A stretch of DNA of 40,389 bases from Chloroflexota bacterium. Lineage in GTDB: Bacteria > Chloroflexota > Dehalococcoidia > Lucifugimonadales > Australimonadaceae. The DNA is taken from NCBI GenBank assembly GCA_002719775.1, contig PBEP01000020.1, forward strand, positions 1-40,389, read 5' to 3'. The translations under genes were made by a program, and so were the position numbers. The notes beneath the pieces are model-generated. The model did no database searches. It was not told where the DNA came from and saw nothing but the letters and a program-made list of their open reading frames with translations. Positions 33,770-40,389 of the stretch are shown here, piece by piece. The first letter of the stretch is position 1; each line of letters starts with the position of its first letter.

Positions 33770-34246
33770 TTGAATATTAGAAAAGCCACACAAAAAGACT
33801 TTGAAGCTATTGAATTACTCTACAGGGAAGCAGACTTAATAGCTTATGAATTATTGCCATCATTTTTCAAACACCCATCTGAATTCACTAGAAGCAGGGA
33901 TGAGCTAGACAAACAAATTGGAGATCACTTGACAGAGGTCTTTGTTGCAGAGGACGAGAGAGGAATAGTTGGCTTATCTGTCACTGTGTTGCAAAAAACC
34001 CCAACAGCATTTGAGGGTTTCGTTGAACGAAAATTCGCAGAGTTGGTTGATTTGGTCGTCAGTACCCAAGCAAGAAGGGAAGGTATTGCAACAGTGCTAA
34101 TCTCCCATGCGGAAAATTGGGCAAAGCAATCAGGAGCAGAATCTATTGACCTGACTGTGGTTGAAGGGAATTCAGGTGCAGAAATCCTTTACCACAAATC
34201 AGGATACATCGCTAGGTCTCATCGAATGTGGAAGAAATTAGCCTAG
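33770..34246 (+). CDS. GNAT-family N-acetyltransferase (158 aa)
   Basis: The start is TTG with GAAGGA upstream. It opens with the GNAT beta1-alpha1 pattern (NIRKATQKDFEAIELLY). Motif A is VVSTQARREGIATVLISHAENWA (acetyl-CoA pyrophosphate loop Q/RxxGxA at about 104-109), and motif B is GAEILYHKSGYIARSHRMWKK. The substrate is unknown. Its stop codon abuts the gmk stop on the opposite strand. Confidence 0.88.
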   Translation: MNIRKATQKDFEAIELLYREADLIAYELLPSFFKHPSEFTRSRDELDKQIGDHLTEVFVAEDERGIVGLSVTVLQKTPTAFEGFVERKFAELVDLVVSTQARREGIATVLISHAENWAKQSGAESIDLTVVEGNSGAEILYHKSGYIARSHRMWKKLA

Positions 34247-34840
34247 TTAGAGTGATACGCTTCTGGGCGGTACTTTACATCTTTCAGCTTCAATTATTTT
34301 CAAAATTTGATCGACTGTCTTTTCGATGTCATCTGTTTGGTTGATAATCACGTGATCAAACCATTCTGACTCCTCCATTTCCTGAATAGCAGTTGATAAT
34401 CGGCGTTCGATATCTAGCAATGTTTCTGTTTTTCTTTCTTTCAGCCTTCGTTCAAGCTCTTGACTTGAAGGGGCATTCAGGAAAATCAAAATAACATCTG
34501 GGATCAAGTGCTTAATAGTTCTAGCTCCTTGAACATCAATTTTTACGATAACGTCTTTTTGATTTTGTAGTGCAGTGCGTAACGGACCTATGGGGACTCC
34601 ATACCATTTCCCATAGACATTTGCAGACTCAAGAAAACCAGAAGAGGCACTTAGGTTGTCAAATTGTTTTTTTGTGAGAAAGTGATAATCGACACCATCT
34701 AATTCAGATGGACGTTGTTTTCGTGTTGTAGCAGTGACGCTGAAATGAAATTTTGACCCCTGGTGCTTTTTCATTGCATCTAAAACGGCATCTTTGCCGA
34801 CACCAGAAGGACCTGAAATAACAATTAGCAGAGGATTCAT
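34247..34840 (-). CDS. gmk: Guanylate kinase (197 aa)
   Basis: The full-length enzyme phosphorylates GMP to GDP. The P-loop is GPSGVGKD (10-17), the GMP-binding region has SVTATTRKQRPSELDGVDYHF and GKWYGVP, and the VIVKIDVQGARTIK strand and LIFLNAPS lid base are present. The residue after the P-loop Lys is Asp instead of Ser or Thr, which normally helps hold Mg. The gene follows aroA by 4 bp on the same strand. Confidence 0.95.
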   Translation of the reverse strand: MNPLLIVISGPSGVGKDAVLDAMKKHQGSKFHFSVTATTRKQRPSELDGVDYHFLTKKQFDNLSASSGFLESANVYGKWYGVPIGPLRTALQNQKDVIVKIDVQGARTIKHLIPDVILIFLNAPSSQELERRLKERKTETLLDIERRLSTAIQEMEESEWFDHVIINQTDDIEKTVDQILKIIEAERCKVPPRSVSL

Positions 34841-34844
34841 TTGC

Positions 34845-36128
34845 TTATACTTTTCCGTCTATAAGGTTAGAAATATGATTCCAAAAAGATGGGTAGGTAA
34901 CGGAAGCATGTTCTGATCCTTTGATCTGAGTTTCTCCTTTGCTCAATAATCCTGCTATACCTAACATCATAGCTATTCTGTGGTCACCATAACTTATACA
35001 ATTATTGCCGGTTAATGGAGCAGATTGAGTTATCAGCATTCCATCTGCCGTTTCCTGTATTTTTGCCCCCAGACGCTTCAACTCAGTTACTATGGTATGA
35101 ATCCTGTCAGTTTCTTTTACTCTGAGTTCTTCAGCGTTTTTAATTTCAGTCTTACCTTTCGCAAAGCATGCAGCTAAAGCTAGGATTGGGATCTCATCTT
35201 GTACTCTGGGTATCATCGACCCAGAAATTTCAGTGCCGATTAAATCACTAGAACGCGCTATCAAATCAGCGACTGGTTCTCCACTTTGTTCACGGTGGTT
35301 CAGAACCTCAATATTCGCACCCATAGACTTAAGGACATCCAGAATGCCTGTACGTCCTGGGTTCACACCTACGTTATTGACCCTTATTTCGGCATCTGGA
35401 TGGCATGCTGCGCCTACGAGCCAGAATGCAGCAGAGCTAATATCTGCAGGTACAGTCACGTCTCGTGAAGTTAATTTCCCAGGTGAAATAGATATTTTAA
35501 GACCATCAATCTCGACTTTTGCTCCCATATCTTTGAGCATTCTTTCTGTGTGATCTCGAGATAAATCAGGTTGATTGATAACAGTTTTGCTATCTCCATA
35601 CAAAGCCGCAATTAAGATGGCACTTTTTACTTGGGCACTTGCGACATTCATGCCATATTCGATGCCTTTTAACTGCCTGCCTTGGATAGATAGTGGTGCT
35701 AGAGTATTGTTTTCTCTGCCAGATATTTCAGCACCCATCAGCCTCAATGGTGTAATCACTCTTTCCATTGGCCGTGACCTTAATGAACGGTCACCAGTGA
35801 TTACAGTGGAGAATGGTTGAGCAGAAAGCAGACCAGCCATCAAGCGCATTACTGTCCCACTATTGCCAGCATTTAAAACTTTATGAGGTTCTGTAAAAGA
35901 ATCACCTTGGATCAGAAAATCGCTGTCATTGATTTTGGAAATTTTTGCCCCAAGGTCTTTTAGAACTCTGATAGCTGCATAACAATCTGCCCCTGATCCG
36001 AAATTTCTAATTTCTGCATCACCAGAAGAGATGGAATTCAATATAACAGCTCTTACTGAAATCGACCGATCACCTGGGGGTGTCAATTCTCCTGAAAGTC
36101 TATTTGGGCTACTGATTATTCGATGCAA
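34845..36128 (-). CDS. aroA: 3-phosphoshikimate 1-carboxyvinyltransferase (EPSP synthase, 427 aa)
   Basis: Shikimate pathway enzyme joining shikimate-3-phosphate and phosphoenolpyruvate. Visible signatures are LNAGNSGTVMRLMAGLL, LRSRPMERVI, SAQVKSAILIAAL, the catalytic Asp in VQDEIPILALAACF, LRVKETDRI and YGDHRIAMM. The GNSGT form resembles class II enzymes. The N-terminal catalytic motif, usually PGDKS or PGSKS, reads PPGDRSISVRA, so the conserved Lys (E. coli Lys22) is Arg21. The TTG start has AGGAAAG upstream. It lies 16 bp after the M50 protease gene. Confidence 0.95.
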   Translation of the reverse strand: MHRIISSPNRLSGELTPPGDRSISVRAVILNSISSGDAEIRNFGSGADCYAAIRVLKDLGAKISKINDSDFLIQGDSFTEPHKVLNAGNSGTVMRLMAGLLSAQPFSTVITGDRSLRSRPMERVITPLRLMGAEISGRENNTLAPLSIQGRQLKGIEYGMNVASAQVKSAILIAALYGDSKTVINQPDLSRDHTERMLKDMGAKVEIDGLKISISPGKLTSRDVTVPADISSAAFWLVGAACHPDAEIRVNNVGVNPGRTGILDVLKSMGANIEVLNHREQSGEPVADLIARSSDLIGTEISGSMIPRVQDEIPILALAACFAKGKTEIKNAEELRVKETDRIHTIVTELKRLGAKIQETADGMLITQSAPLTGNNCISYGDHRIAMMLGIAGLLSKGETQIKGSEHASVTYPSFWNHISNLIDGKV

Positions 36129-36144
36129 GACTTTCCTCTATACC

Positions 36145-36831
36145 CTATCCGACCAACTTGTTCGCCAAGTTTAACACTGGATCAAAGAGATACCCCAAGA
36201 TCCTAGCGCCTATAAAAAATTGGAGCATAAAAATCCCAAAGAGCAATACTGGACCATAAATCTCTATGCGACTTATAAAGGGAAGCCAACTCTCGGGTAC
36301 AATTCCCCTTAAAACCCCAGAACCATCAAGAGGGGCCATTGGTAACAAATTAAATACAGCTAAAATCAAATTTAACGTTAGTAAGTGTTGAAAAAAAATA
36401 GCAACATAACCAAGCGCCAAAAATTGAGTCCAACTTGAAAAATGATAGGTTTGTACATCCAAGAAACCTAGTTGAAAAAAAATTGCTATAAACAGAGCAA
36501 AGAAAATATTTGAAGCAGGCCCCGCTGCTGCTATTAAAGCCAATCCTCTGCGTCCACTTTTTACGAGACTTGGATTTACTGGAACAGGTCTTCCCCACCC
36601 AAAGCCTATGAGTAAAATCAGGATGCTACCCACGGGTTCTAAATGTCTCAAAGGATTCAGCGTTAGCCGGCCATGATTTTTCGCAGTTTGGTCTCCTAGC
36701 CAAAATGCTGCATAAGCATGACTGAATTCATGCACAGAAATGCTAATTACAAGGGCAGCTATTATTGGTATTAGCCAAAGCAAAAAATAACCGGGCTGCG
36801 TTAATAAAATGTCAAATCCAGCTAAAAGCAC
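36145..36831 (-). CDS. Site-2 protease family (M50) membrane metalloprotease (228 aa)
   Basis: The zinc motif HEFSHA (about 34-39) lies in the second membrane helix, and the third ligand is in NLLPMAPLDGSG near 168. A conserved block with ARN-like LTLNPLRHLEPVGSI and the GWGRPVPVNP motif is typical of the short soluble-domain-free M50 group. There are about five or six helices. No PDZ domain is present. It probably cleaves membrane-embedded substrates; none is known. The GTG start has GCGGGA upstream. Confidence 0.92.
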   Translation of the reverse strand: MLLAGFDILLTQPGYFLLWLIPIIAALVISISVHEFSHAYAAFWLGDQTAKNHGRLTLNPLRHLEPVGSILILLIGFGWGRPVPVNPSLVKSGRRGLALIAAAGPASNIFFALFIAIFFQLGFLDVQTYHFSSWTQFLALGYVAIFFQHLLTLNLILAVFNLLPMAPLDGSGVLRGIVPESWLPFISRIEIYGPVLLFGIFMLQFFIGARILGYLFDPVLNLANKLVG

Positions 36832-36848
36832 GCTTTATTCCCGCTACC

Positions 36849-37634
36849 TTAGTAATATCCATCATCTTCATCGTCTAGTTCCTCAGGCGTTGTTAGAGGC
36901 TCGGAGCTAGCAGCAACTCCACCAGGAATTCCAAGAGCAGGGATTTTGGCATTTCGTTTATCATTGCGCTTCATGGATGTGCTCTCAGCTAGGCTAAGCA
37001 TAAGATCATAGTTTGATTTAAGTTGTTTTAAATCTAAATTATCTAAATCTATTACTATTGCGTTTACTCCCAAATCCCTCAGCATTTCAAGCTCTGTTTT
37101 TCCAGGGAATCTTTTTAAATGCACAAGCAACCATTTGCCAGTTACACTTCTTACGCGTGATATCTGGATTAAGTCAGTTAGCCTTAAATCTTCATTTTCG
37201 CATAGTGAGATCATGAAGCAATCAATAGGAATATCTTCAATAATTCTTAGGGTACTATCTTCCATTTCAGGATCAATTTTTAGAATTGATGATTGATCTT
37301 CAACTTTTAATACGCTCACTGGAGTAAGTGCAGAATTAAAAACTTGAAAATCTGAACCTTTGAAATTCTCACCCTTGGGAACTTTTGGCATAACACCCCA
37401 TAAAGTTCCTTCAAGCTTTTTTGATAATTTTGCAACTTGGGATTTCGTTGTAACATCAACCAATATTGCAGCGTCAATTGGTGATTTGCTAACAAGTAGC
37501 GCATCTGAGTCAGTGGCGACATTTGCGATTAAAAGCAATGGCGATTTTTTAATAGACTCTGCCTTTCTTCCAAATCCTATTGGTTGTGGAGAGTTTTGTG
37601 AGATTTGATCAAAGCTGTCTAATAATTTACTCAT
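36849..37634 (-). CDS. Hypothetical soluble protein with acidic tail (261 aa)
   Basis: I do not recognise this family. It has no signal or membrane helix. Alternating strands and helices such as LLLIANVATDS, AAILVDVTTKSQVAKLSKKL, KWLLVHLKRF and LEMLRDLGVNAIVIDLDNL suggest an alpha/beta or TIM-barrel-like core. The C-terminus is disordered and acidic (PEELDDEDDGYY) after a basic stretch (SMKRNDKRNAK). It is the first gene of the minus-strand set with M50 protease, aroA and gmk, 17 bp upstream of the protease. Its role is unknown. Confidence 0.75.
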   Translation of the reverse strand: MSKLLDSFDQISQNSPQPIGFGRKAESIKKSPLLLIANVATDSDALLVSKSPIDAAILVDVTTKSQVAKLSKKLEGTLWGVMPKVPKGENFKGSDFQVFNSALTPVSVLKVEDQSSILKIDPEMEDSTLRIIEDIPIDCFMISLCENEDLRLTDLIQISRVRSVTGKWLLVHLKRFPGKTELEMLRDLGVNAIVIDLDNLDLKQLKSNYDLMLSLAESTSMKRNDKRNAKIPALGIPGGVAASSEPLTTPEELDDEDDGYY

Positions 37635-37722
37635 GTTTAGCGCCTTAGCTGATGATTGGCCAAATGGCCACGGTAACAGTATTCTAACTCATTGGCTTAT
37701 TTAAGGCTTCAAGGGGTTTAAG

Positions 37723-38436
37723 TTGGAACAAGAAATCTCAGTTTTGAAATACTTAGTTTCATCTGGAATAGGTTCAAGGAGAGTTTGCGCTTCTTTAATT
37801 ATGAAAGGTGAAGTCAAAGCTAACGGACAGTTAATTACTAGCCTAAAGCATTTAATTTCAAACCATGATTTACTGGAAGTGAGCGGGCAACAAATTAGTA
37901 TTGGACAAACCAAGAAAGTCCACTTAATTCTCAATAAACCAAAAGGATATTTATCTTCTGTTAGTGATGATAGGAATAGGCCTACTGTTTTAGATTTAGT
38001 GCCAGAAAAATATAAGGTGCCAGGATTAGTTCCAGCGGGACGATTGGATTATTTAAGCTCAGGTTTAATGATTCTGACCAATGATGGTGATTTGGTATAT
38101 CGCATTACTCATCCTAAATTTAAAATCGAAAAGGAATATCTAGTGTTTCTAGATAAACCACTTCTTGAATCAGATATTCAGAAATTAACTAGGGGATACA
38201 AGATAGAATCAGGGTTCGCTAGAGTTTTGGCTGTTAAGACAATAAATAGATCTAATAATCAATATTCTATTGTTCTCAATGAAGGGAAAAAACGCGAAAT
38301 CAGGCTATTGATTAAGGGCCTAGGAATCCATGTTAAGGACTTACAAAGAGTCAGGATTGGCCAAATTAGACTAGGTAGATTGGCATCTATGGACATTGCA
38401 CCCATGACTAAATTGCAAATCGAATCACTGCGTTAA
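37723..38436 (+). CDS. RsuA/RluB-family pseudouridine synthase (237 aa)
   Basis: An N-terminal S4 RNA-binding domain (about 5-60; SSGIGSRRVCASLIMKGEVKANG) is followed by the catalytic domain. The catalytic Asp109 is in AGRLDYLSSGLMILTNDGDL, and the family end EGKKREIRLLIKGLG is present. It isomerises uridine in rRNA (16S for RsuA, 23S for RluB/E/F); which is unclear. The TTG start has AAGGGG upstream. It is convergent with the GGT gene, with 9 bp between stops. Confidence 0.92.
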   Translation: MEQEISVLKYLVSSGIGSRRVCASLIMKGEVKANGQLITSLKHLISNHDLLEVSGQQISIGQTKKVHLILNKPKGYLSSVSDDRNRPTVLDLVPEKYKVPGLVPAGRLDYLSSGLMILTNDGDLVYRITHPKFKIEKEYLVFLDKPLLESDIQKLTRGYKIESGFARVLAVKTINRSNNQYSIVLNEGKKREIRLLIKGLGIHVKDLQRVRIGQIRLGRLASMDIAPMTKLQIESLR

Positions 38437-38445
38437 TTTCTTCTT

Positions 38446-40116
38446 TTACTCAGGCATTGGATATCCGTCGCTTCGACGATCAGTGCCTCCAATTCTCGTG
38501 TTACTTAAAGGATTTATTTGAATTAGCTGCACAGCGCCTGGTGTTTGGCCCTCGGGTACCGGCTTCACATCATGGCCTTTATTTGATAGCGACTTTAAGG
38601 TTTCATCATCAAACCCTTCTTCGAAGCGCAATTCAAACGGCAAATCGGATGTAGCTGGATCACTTCCTGGGAAATGATGCCATCTAGGAGTATCGGCTGC
38701 AGCCTGTACGTTCACTCCATAATCCAATAGGGCCGTAATCATCTGGATGTTCCAAGATGGTTGACGGTCTCCTCCCGGGGTACCTCCTACCAAGATTGGG
38801 CGTCCATCCTTAATAACCATATAAGCTTGAATTGTATTCATGCTTCGTTTAAGAGGAGCAATCACATTAGGGTGATTTTCGACTAAATAGAATCCCCTAC
38901 CAGCCCTATCGTTCAATAAGACTCCTGTGTTTCCAGCGACAAATCCTGAACCAAAATATTGAGATAGGCTGTGGATAAATGATACACAGTTACCCTGTGA
39001 ATCAATTACGTTGAAGTACGAAGTACTTTGAGAAGTCCCAGACTGAAGTTGATCAGGAGTTCCTGCGCTTGGATCATTTGACGAGAATTTTGGATCAATA
39101 CTTTCAGATCGGATTTTTGCATATTCTTTGCTAATAATTGTATTTAAAGGTACGTCAATAAAATCAGGGTCACCGAGGTAGTTTAGGCGGTCTATAAACC
39201 CTAACTTCAGCGCTTCTACCATCAAATGGATAGATTCGGCAGAACCCCAGCCCATCGAGCGCAAGTCGTAATTCTCCAAAATATTAAGTACTTCTAAAAG
39301 CATGTAACCTTGTGAAGGCGGGGCGCTGGCGAAGACTGTATTGCCTCTATAATTTGTAGATGCTTGAGCTTCAGTGACAACCGTTTTTTGGCCAGCTAAA
39401 TCCTCAGATGTCATCAACCCGCCTGCGCTGATAATCGCATCGGCTATTTCTTGAGCTAATGCGCCCTGATAAAATTCATCAATTCCCTTACTTGAGATTC
39501 TTCTTAATGTTTCGGCTAAGTCTTTTTGCACTAGAAGGTCACCTGGCACAAAAGGAAAATCTCCATTTAAGTAGATTTTCTTTGTAGAGGGGTAATTCGA
39601 TATTTTGTCTTTATATGCTTCGAAGTAAGTACCAATTCTACCGGGCAATGGAAAACCTTGGTCAGCTAGCCTTATTGCAGGTGCAATTAAATTGGCTAAG
39701 TCTTGAGTTCCGAATTGCTCTAATATAGTTTGCCAAGCATGCAATTCCCCGGGCACCGTTGGCGTAAGCGGCCCTTCTGGGGGCATTTTTGTATAGCCTT
39801 TCGAAGTGAAATACTCTGCTGTCGCATTTTTTGGTGCGCGACCACTACCAGTGATGTCGTAGACCTTCCCACTTGAAGATTCATAGAGAAGGGCAAAAAC
39901 CTCACCGCCAATACCACACATTGGAGGTAATACAACAGCTTCTGCAGCTGCCACTGCTATGGCTGCATCAAATGCATTGCCACCAGACTTGAGAACATTT
40001 GCACCAATTGAACCGGCTAAAGGAGATGCTGAACAAACCAAACCACCCTGAGTGAGGACGGCACTTCTAGTTGAAGACACATAACTGGCATTGTTCTTTA
40101 GCATAAATTCATCCAT
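38446..40116 (-). CDS. Gamma-glutamyltransferase-family Ntn hydrolase (556 aa)
   Basis: This Ntn-hydrolase precursor should self-cleave before Thr365 in QSTSYFNVID to give large and small subunits. Other family marks are GGNAFDAAIAVAAAEAVVLPPMCGIGGE, SGRAPKNAT (substrate-binding Arg93), LNDRAGRGFYL and GGTPGGDRQPSW. There is no signal peptide, so it is probably cytoplasmic, unlike the classical glutathione-degrading GGT. Relatives include oxamate amidohydrolase (HpxW) and cephalosporin acylases, so the substrate is open. The start could be ATG 40116 or ATG 40104 (MLKNN, with GGATG upstream). Confidence 0.92.
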   Translation of the reverse strand: MDEFMLKNNASYVSSTRSAVLTQGGLVCSASPLAGSIGANVLKSGGNAFDAAIAVAAAEAVVLPPMCGIGGEVFALLYESSSGKVYDITGSGRAPKNATAEYFTSKGYTKMPPEGPLTPTVPGELHAWQTILEQFGTQDLANLIAPAIRLADQGFPLPGRIGTYFEAYKDKISNYPSTKKIYLNGDFPFVPGDLLVQKDLAETLRRISSKGIDEFYQGALAQEIADAIISAGGLMTSEDLAGQKTVVTEAQASTNYRGNTVFASAPPSQGYMLLEVLNILENYDLRSMGWGSAESIHLMVEALKLGFIDRLNYLGDPDFIDVPLNTIISKEYAKIRSESIDPKFSSNDPSAGTPDQLQSGTSQSTSYFNVIDSQGNCVSFIHSLSQYFGSGFVAGNTGVLLNDRAGRGFYLVENHPNVIAPLKRSMNTIQAYMVIKDGRPILVGGTPGGDRQPSWNIQMITALLDYGVNVQAAADTPRWHHFPGSDPATSDLPFELRFEEGFDDETLKSLSNKGHDVKPVPEGQTPGAVQLIQINPLSNTRIGGTDRRSDGYPMPE

Positions 40117-40258
40117 TTCGTATTATTTAGAAATAATCCTTAGAGTTGTTACCCCTTAAAGATAGATGTTTGATTCAAAAGCGTCAAAAAGTCGATATTT
40201 ATCGAAATAACTCATTATTATGTTTGAAAAATTATATTTTGAGGCTTAATATGCCAGT

Positions 40259-40303
40259 ATCCGTTTCACGGATCATCATGAGGACTTGTGTCCGTATGAG
40301 GAG
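40259..40303 (+). promoter_or_regulatory. Structured leader: two hairpins before the last gene
   Basis: Hairpin 1 is ATCCG (40259-40263) with CGGAT (40269-40273), loop TTTCA. Hairpin 2 is CATGAGGAC (40277-40285) with GTCCGTATG (40290-40298), loop TTGT; it has ggac/gtcc and cat/atg helices around a G-T and an A-G mismatch. The second hairpin runs into the Shine-Dalgarno sequence GAGGAGG (40299-40305 region), 5-8 nt before the ATG at 40310, so its folding could expose or hide it. I do not match it to a known riboswitch class. Confidence 0.4.
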
Positions 40304-40309
40304 GCGCAA

Positions 40310-40389
40310 ATGCCAGGAACGTTTACCGCAGCAAGTAGAGGACAGCTTGAAGCTGATGCTCCTTTAGGGGAGATTCCCAATTTAATAGG
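40310..40389 (+). CDS. Start of an unidentified gene, cut by the window end
   Basis: ATG follows a strong ribosome binding site (GAGGAGGCGCAA) and stays open for 26 codons to the window edge, reading MPGTFTAASRGQLEADAPLG and then EIPNLI. I do not recognise a family from this short piece. The upstream 193 bp from the divergent GGT gene hold its promoter region and a two-hairpin leader. Confidence 0.6.
   Translation, partial: MPGTFTAASRGQLEADAPLGEIPNLI

Noticed and set aside
37657-37670. TGGCCA-aa-TGGCCA double palindrome in a divergent region as an operator
   Set aside because: Short and isolated; there is no supporting promoter element, so it was not listed as a feature.
40146-40367. 73-aa frame near the window end
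   Set aside because: TTG start without a ribosome binding site, Arg/Lys/Leu-rich, and it overlaps the better-supported ATG at 40310 in another frame.

Overview
The window reads as a compact, AT-rich bacterial chromosome segment, most likely from a free-living marine Chloroflexota of the SAR202/Dehalococcoidia type. This is inferred from gene content: two enolase-superfamily sugar-acid dehydratases, two luciferase-like flavin monooxygenases, a phytanoyl-CoA-type dioxygenase, an Abhydrolase_10 protein, a LUD (lactate utilisation) operon and a branched-chain-type ABC transporter. Spacing is tight, operons overlap by 4-8 nt, two convergent gene pairs have stop codons that touch, and TTG/GTG starts are frequent. 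No rRNA, CRISPR array, transposase or integrase was seen.

Layout. 1-362: no complete gene, but two copies of the 3' end of a selenocysteine tRNA (1-20, cut by the window edge; and 236-300, a 3' half from anticodon loop to CCA) 280 bp apart. 363-2163: small membrane proteins and a TPR protein. 2205-4700 (minus): ABC-2 exporter plus a DHDPS-family aldolase/dehydratase. 4885-6997 (plus): lipoprotein, YbaK-like editing protein, EamA transporter. 7035-12991 (minus): a Liv-type ABC importer with substrate-binding lipoprotein, an unusual LivH-LivM fusion permease, LivG, LivF and a small coiled-coil membrane protein; a perfect 14-bp hairpin separates the binding-protein gene from the rest. 13245-13664 (plus): cupin. 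13699-17898 (minus): PhyH dioxygenase, Abhydrolase_10 protein, LLM monooxygenase, TrmL. 17974-20555 (plus): MFS transporter and RhmD-like dehydratase.

20565-27780 (minus) is a seven-gene run: LLM monooxygenase, SDR epimerase/dehydrogenase, DgoD-like dehydratase, ThDP enzyme, then a cupredoxin-like lipoprotein with a His-Asp tail, a polytopic membrane protein whose predicted mature N-terminus is histidine, and an unknown soluble protein. The last three look like a little-described metal- or redox-related envelope module. 27910-32571 (plus): DUF4395 protein, LutA-LutB-LutC and a PKD-like lipoprotein. 32572-33714 (minus): glycerate kinase, which could feed sugar-acid catabolites into central metabolism. 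33770-38436: GNAT protein, the minus-strand housekeeping set (unknown protein, M50 protease, aroA, gmk) and an RsuA-family pseudouridine synthase. 38446-40116: gamma-glutamyltransferase-family enzyme. 40310-end: start of a gene behind a structured leader.

The common theme is scavenging of oxidised organic matter: importers (Liv, MFS, EamA), oxygenases and hydrolases, sugar-acid dehydratases with an aldolase-family enzyme, glycerate kinase and lactate oxidation. Substrates cannot be fixed from sequence alone.
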